Assembly: GCF_000149955.1 (NCBI RefSeq)
Contig: NC_030997.1
Span: forward strand, 1,472,714-1,536,713
Length of the DNA stretch: 64,000 bases
Origin: Fusarium oxysporum f. sp. lycopersici 4287
Taxonomy: Eukaryota; Ascomycota; Sordariomycetes; Hypocreales; Nectriaceae
Reading direction: 5' to 3'
Shown: positions 59,346-64,000 of the stretch, piece by piece
Layout: each line of letters opens with the position of its first letter
Position numbering within the stretch: the first letter of the stretch is position 1
Position numbers and translations under genes: made by a program
The notes under the pieces: generated by a model
The model's database searches: none
Seen by the model: only the letters and a program-made list of their open reading frames with translations
What the model was told of the DNA's origin: nothing

Positions 59346-61495
59346 ATGCTGACCGCCTCTGAACTCGAAGAACTTCCTGTTCTCCCCAATGATACCAGTG
59401 ACTTCACAGAGGGCACTTACACGATCCCATGCCACAAGAAGAAAGAGCTCACAGCCGAGGGCCCAGACATTGTTAACAAGATCTGGTTCCATACTCAGGT
59501 GAGATCCCAGATCCTCTATACTATCTCTTAGTGACAGTTGCTAACTGACGTGTAGCCATTAGATACCGACACCATCCAAAGAATCCATTGCATGAAACTG
59601 GTCGCCAAGTCTCGTGATCAAGGCTTCAGTGATGATCCTCTTGCTGGTAACTGGACTTGGTTTGAGATTGCTATCCTGAAGACCAAGTACTCTGAAGAGC
59701 CACGAGTCAAAGATGGAATCCAGCTCGTTTGGGTGAGCCACAGGAATCGCTTCCTGTCAAAGGATTATGGATGGGTTAGTACACCGGTCAAAAGACAATC
59801 GTCTGAAGGTACTGACTTAATTACAGGAAGAAGGTGTTGAGTTCGGAAAGGATCATGATATCTTCCGACTTCTGGAGGTAAATGCATTCCCGTTGATCAC
59901 AATCACTTGACTGACCCGTCCACAGGAGGGAAATGTCATTGCTGTCCGCCTCTGTGCCCGATTTCAGGCGTGGCAGATCAAGGCCCGCACTGGTTATCTC
60001 GTGCTTGACATTGGCGCCCCAGGTGCGTTCATCCAGATCTTTACTTGAGGTATCCTACTCATAAACCACTACAGTGCCCAGAAAGGCTCTCCAGTATGGA
60101 CAGACCAAACAAACGGTCCTCAGCATCCAGGAGGTCTTTGATGAAGTCAACAGCACCATCCTACCAAACTCGATGCAGATCTCTGCGCCTCCCTCTGATC
60201 TGCTTTTCCGCGCTGAAATGCTTACATCTGCTAGCGAGAAGCCCCTTCGTGTTCTTTCTCTTGGTAAGTCCTCCTTGGTCCGCGCATTAACCATTTGCTA
60301 AATCTCTATAGATGGCGGTGGTGTTCGAGGCGTCGCGGCACTCATGCATCTAGACGCTATCATGAAAAAGGTTGCACCTGGAAAGAAGCCCTGTGAAGTC
60401 TTTGACATGATCGGAGGAACCAGCACAGGAGGGTACGCAAGGTCTATCAGTCACTCGGTATCATTCACTAACAGTCTTCAGATTCATCGCCATCATGCTT
60501 GGACGCCTTCAGATGACCATCGAAGATGCTCTGAAGCAGTACAAGAAGTTCATGGGAACCGTTTTCCCCACCTCTCGCTGGACAACAGTCAGCTTAGTCA
60601 AGTCAGGCTCCAAGTGGGACGCCAGTGAGCTTGAGAAGTGTATCAAGCAACTCGTTCAAGAGCAGCTTGGACAGGATCCTGATCAGGTTCTTCTCCTTGA
60701 TGAGGAATCTGCCAAGACCTGCAAGGTGTATGTATTGTCCCGGTTCTCTTATCGCAGTATTGGGTAACTAACCTGAAGTCTTACAGCTTCGTCATGGCTA
60801 CGCGACAGGAGGGCGCAAACAACCAAGCTCCTGTGTTGTTCCGATCATACGAGAACCCGCTTGAGAAGTCAGAGTTGCCCGGAATCAAGCTCTGGGAGGC
60901 CGCGCGGGCAACTTCAGCTGCACCGATGTACTTCGCACCCCTCGAAGTTGGCGGTTATAAATTCCTCGATGGTGGCCTCCAAGCCAACAACCCGATGGGA
61001 TGGTAAGTCTCCCGCTTCTCAGATATGAGACTGGATACTGACATATATAGGCTCTGGAACGAGGTCCTGTCCGTCTTCGGTCCAGCTCGCTCTACCAACT
61101 GCTTTCTGAGTATCGGAACAGGTATCGCAGCAGCAAAAGCCGTCGGAGATGTCCGCAACCTCAAAGGCTTCACCGAGTCCGTCGCTAGCATTGCGACGAA
61201 CAGCGAGATCACAAACCTGCTCTTCCGTTCGCTTATCAATGCCTTTGCTCCAAGGCCCATGGCCAAGAAATACTACCGATTTAATGTCGGTGACGGTCTA
61301 CCGGAGTGGACGGAGGATGGCGATGGTAACTGGACTTGGAAGCTTCTTGAGACGCGTGTCGAAGGTGGTGTCGCTGAGATGGATGATATCACTGCTATAG
61401 ATGCCACGGAGGAGCTGGCCAAGAAGTACATTGCGCTTGCGGGGGCGCAGAAGATGATTGAGGAATGTGCAGAGATATTGAGAGAAGACATTTGA
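59346..61495 (+). CDS. Patatin-like phospholipase with N-terminal extension
   Basis: Nine exons: 59346-59498, 59556-59774, 59827-59877, 59926-60022, 60075-60263, 60312-60432, 60482-60727, 60787-61002 and 61051-61495. All phases close, giving 578 residues. An N-terminal domain of about 230 residues (WFEIAILKTKYSEEPRVKDG, IRLLEEGNVIAVRLCARFQAW-type beta-rich sequence) precedes the patatin domain. The oxyanion loop is DGGGVRG (across intron 5), the nucleophile serine is in GGTSTGG, and the catalytic Asp is in FLDGGLQANNP. It should hydrolyse acyl esters of lipids with a Ser-Asp dyad. It is convergent with a second patatin gene about 860 bp away. Confidence 0.88.
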
Positions 61496-62355
61496 AGGAA
61501 TAGGTGTGATGAGGAAATCAGAAGATTGTCCTTGTCATGCTTATCGCCTATCAATATCTCGTCAAGAACGCAAGATACATCTAGATAACCCATTAGTATA
61601 ATGCCTTGTTATATATACACTTTTAGTCAAACCAAGATTTTAACTGTATCCAGTGTAGCACAGCCTCCCATACCTGAAGTGCTGGTCCTATATATTGTAT
61701 GGTCTTGCCAACCACTTAAGTTCCAATAGACCACGGATCATTGAAGCTAGCATAGAAACTAATGAGGTAAATATGGACTGGAGAAACACTTTTCTTCAGA
61801 AAACCAGACACAGAGCGCATTTGTGTCTCTAAGTACCCATTTCAAATAGATAGTTTTTATCTGTACGGACCAAATAATCAGAACTATTCGGATCTGGAAT
61901 CGCTGGCATCAGCCCTCGACCGTACTGGCTTCGATGACGTGGAAACTGGTCCCCTCTGAATATTGGGCAGGAATTTGTCTAGATAATCTTGAGGGAACAA
62001 CCTTAATAACATTCTCATTCTTACAGTTTGACCATCGAACTTGTTGACGCCAATCACGTGTTCGTTTCATTTTTATGGGGGGATCTGTTCTCAGACCGGC
62101 ATATACCGTTTGGTGTGATCGCTTCCAGCTACATAGCAACCAGAGCGTAGATCTTTCCCCATTATTGTTATCATAAATCTCAACTGCGTTACTTATGTGG
62201 CCCTCCAGACATGTGAATCACATAGAATGGTGAAGTCAATGCACGTATGCCATACATTTGCTCCATTAGTACTTGACTTCGCGCAAATGACAGCTTATCG
62301 ATGCCAGATTATCCACAGCCCAAAAATCCTTTTGTTCATCCCATTTGATTCTATC
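61496..62355. other. Convergent intergenic region between the two patatins
   Basis: 860 bp without a supported gene; both ends are 3' flanks. Confidence 0.4.
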
Positions 62356-63528
62356 TCATGCGCAAATAGCATCCACAGCTTGGTTGATCCAAAACTGGTT
62401 TGTAGGGTTAGGATCATCCATGGTCTTCTGCGCAATCACCTTGAGGTCGTCCATCCTCAGGTACTCATCAAGACCAATCTCCTCCTTCAAGAATGGGTTA
62501 AAACGAATATACTTGGTATCCTTGTGCTCATCTCTCTCATTCAGATGCGTCATGTGTCGTGAAAAGTCCTTGCCCTTAGCGTTGGTGTTGGTAGCAAAGT
62601 CCATGACCTTGGACGCTACTCCAACAACCTTGATCCAAGACTGCTTTGCCTTTCCTGGGCTGACGTAGCCAGTACCGAGGCTGATAACGCATGAGATCGG
62701 CGGTGAAGGGTCTTTGGGGTCAACGAGCTCAAAGCGTGTGTACCAGAGCTGGTCGATGGGGTTGTTGTTAAGAAGGCCACCGTCCCAGAACACCAACTCA
62801 GGCTTATCCTCTGGAAACTTCACTTCGGGGAAGAAGGTTGGAGCAGCAGATGTTGCGCGTGCTGCGATGCTGATCGTGAGCTTGTCACCGTGTTTGAGTA
62901 AAGCATCGTTGACTTTGGACTTGGTGTAGATGGTCTTGTCCTTGTAGGTTCGCATCAACATAGACTCAGCTCTGTTCTGGGCAGTAGTACAGCAGAACCT
63001 GTCTGATGTCAGCGACGTTTTAAAAAGGCGGAGAGATACTTACATCCGTGCACCACCTTCGTGCTGAAGAGGCGCGTTGCCCTTCAGCTTTTTGTCATTT
63101 TCATCAAGGCCAAATTTCTCAACAACCTCGTCAATAGCCTTGCTCATAGACCCAGCATCAAATCTGCTGTCCTGAACTAAAGCCTTGCTGTTGTTGAGGT
63201 ACGATGAACCAGGGATCCAGCTAATATCCCAGCCGTAGATCTTAGGACTGAAGATCGTCTTGGCGATTCTGTCATATTCCTTAATGGTGTCATCAACGCT
63301 CATGCGAAGACGAAAGAGCATGATACCCATGATACCGCCTGTGCTGGTACCACCAGCGAGCTCGAAGTAATCAGCTGGTAAGGGAATCTTGTCCAGACCT
63401 TTCTTCTTCTGGACGCGAAGCATGAGCTCTCTGAGGATAACGAGACCCATGATGCCTCGGACGCCACCGCCATCGAGGGAGAGGAGACGGAGTCCCTTGG
63501 GATGCTTGGTAGAGGTTACGTAGACCAT
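62356..63528 (-). CDS. Patatin-like phospholipase
   Basis: Exons 63528-63044 and 62998-62356 (44-nt intron) give 375 residues from ATG 63528 (MVYVTSTKH). DGGGVRG begins at residue 19, the nucleophile is in AGGTSTGGIMGIML, and the catalytic Asp is in FWDGGLLNNNPID, so the full catalytic set is present. It lacks the N-terminal extension of the neighbouring patatin and is the minimal form. ISLGTGY and a KY-x-RFNP segment near the end match the family. It is cytosolic by absence of a signal. A lipase role is by family; the exact lipid is unknown. Confidence 0.9.
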
Positions 63529-64000
63529 TGTGAATTCTGACTGTAAATGAATAAAATGAAAAGAAAAGAGCTGGGGAAGATGAACTGCAGCTGAATTGCA
63601 TAAATACCCATTCATTTTCAATTTTTCTTTTCTTTTCTCCTCTTATCATCATGCCTCAATAGAACGTCACTAAGCTGAAACTATTACTCCCTTCAGGGGG
63701 ATCTTGTCCCGTTTGGGTTACCTGCCATAGCGGTCCGAGCACTAGAGCCAGCTGAAGCGCCTTTAGCTTACCACTAGTCGCTGCGGGATATCGCTAGTTT
63801 TCAACCTCATCCTGGATGATTCTTCTGATAGTCCGGTGACCTTGCAGAATGCGGAACAGTATCGCCATTTGGTAGCATCAGCATGGGTATGTTAAAGTGA
63901 GGGGGAGGTGCTTTTGAGTACAACGAATCGTTGAAATGTAGCATTTACTGGGTTCAGTCGGCCACCATTGAGCAGACAAGGAGAACCATTCCAATGGCTA
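63529..64000. other. Upstream region of the second patatin, window edge
   Basis: A pyrimidine/purine-biased leader lies at 63540-63660 and a TATTTATG-like box on the minus strand near 63600. No gene is recognised to the edge. Confidence 0.4.

Noticed and set aside
61496..62355. The two patatins as a recent tandem duplication
   Set aside because: They share the catalytic motifs, but differ in length (578 against 375 residues), exon number (nine against two) and domain layout, so a recent duplication is unlikely.
1..64000. tRNA or rRNA genes
   Set aside because: I scanned for the T-loop type GGTTCGAATCC and cloverleaf-like arms by eye and saw no convincing candidate; a tRNAscan run would settle it.

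Overview
The window looks like a chromosome segment from a filamentous ascomycete, most likely a Fusarium-like Sordariomycete. That assignment is an inference from gene style, not from a marker gene. Genes have short introns of about 45-60 nt with GT..AG ends and CTAAC/CTGAC-type branch sites. There are many fungal-specific regulators: three Zn2Cys6 factors and one bZIP factor with a DUF3425-type C-terminus. The rest is mostly accessory metabolism: short-chain dehydrogenases, Baeyer-Villiger-type monooxygenases, a sugar-type transporter, secreted GH3, subtilase and laccase proteins, P450s and patatins. Exon structures were rebuilt by hand from splice sites and reading-frame continuity. I recognised no tRNA, rRNA, CRISPR array, PKS or NRPS gene.

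Layout. 1-3.4 kb: relics of a Ty3/gypsy element and of an amidohydrolase, a multi-pass membrane protein whose second intron holds a 158-base N gap, and a decayed unidentified gene. 3.5-10.8 kb: a Zn2Cys6 regulator divergent from a short-chain dehydrogenase (SDR), a TPR protein and a coiled-coil protein. 11.2-13.7 kb: a GH3 beta-glucosidase interrupted by one in-frame TAG. 15.0-32.5 kb: a compact set of an uncharacterised gene, a peroxisome-targeted acyl-CoA ligase, an SDR, a Baeyer-Villiger-type flavin monooxygenase, a bZIP factor, a second such monooxygenase, an MFS transporter, an alpha/beta hydrolase and a hydroxyacyl-CoA-dehydrogenase-like SDR. 33-40.4 kb: a disordered protein, a Zn2Cys6 regulator, a zinc alcohol dehydrogenase and an amidase. 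41.5-46.6 kb: a secreted subtilase and a laccase-type multicopper oxidase, convergent. 47.6-57.1 kb: a small protein, then a gene graveyard (decayed SDR, Gal80-like oxidoreductase and two P450s) around an intact AflR-like Zn2Cys6 gene. 57.4-63.5 kb: an intact SDR and two convergent patatin-like lipases.

The most interesting part is 16.4-32.5 kb. The genes make chemical sense together. A transporter could import a substrate, and SDRs could oxidise an alcohol to a ketone. A Baeyer-Villiger monooxygenase could insert oxygen to give an ester or lactone, and the hydrolase could open it. The ligase, which ends in the peroxisomal signal AKL, could activate the acid for beta-oxidation. The octamer TCGAGTCA (or TGACTCGA) recurs upstream of the ligase, the first SDR, monooxygenase 1 (twice) and the monooxygenase 2/transporter pair. 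The hydrolase/SDR promoter has three TGACTC-type relatives. This is the kind of site a bZIP factor reads, and the cluster carries its own bZIP gene. GCGGGG (fits the CreA consensus SYGGRG) occurs in three of its divergent promoters. I propose a locally regulated, carbon-repressed cluster for breakdown of a cyclic or long-chain ketone; the substrate is unknown.

A second local circuit is likely at 34.5-38.3 kb. The Zn2Cys6 gene and the alcohol dehydrogenase downstream carry nearly identical arrays of CGG triplets at fixed 4-nt spacing in their promoters, which suggests autoregulation plus control of the dehydrogenase.
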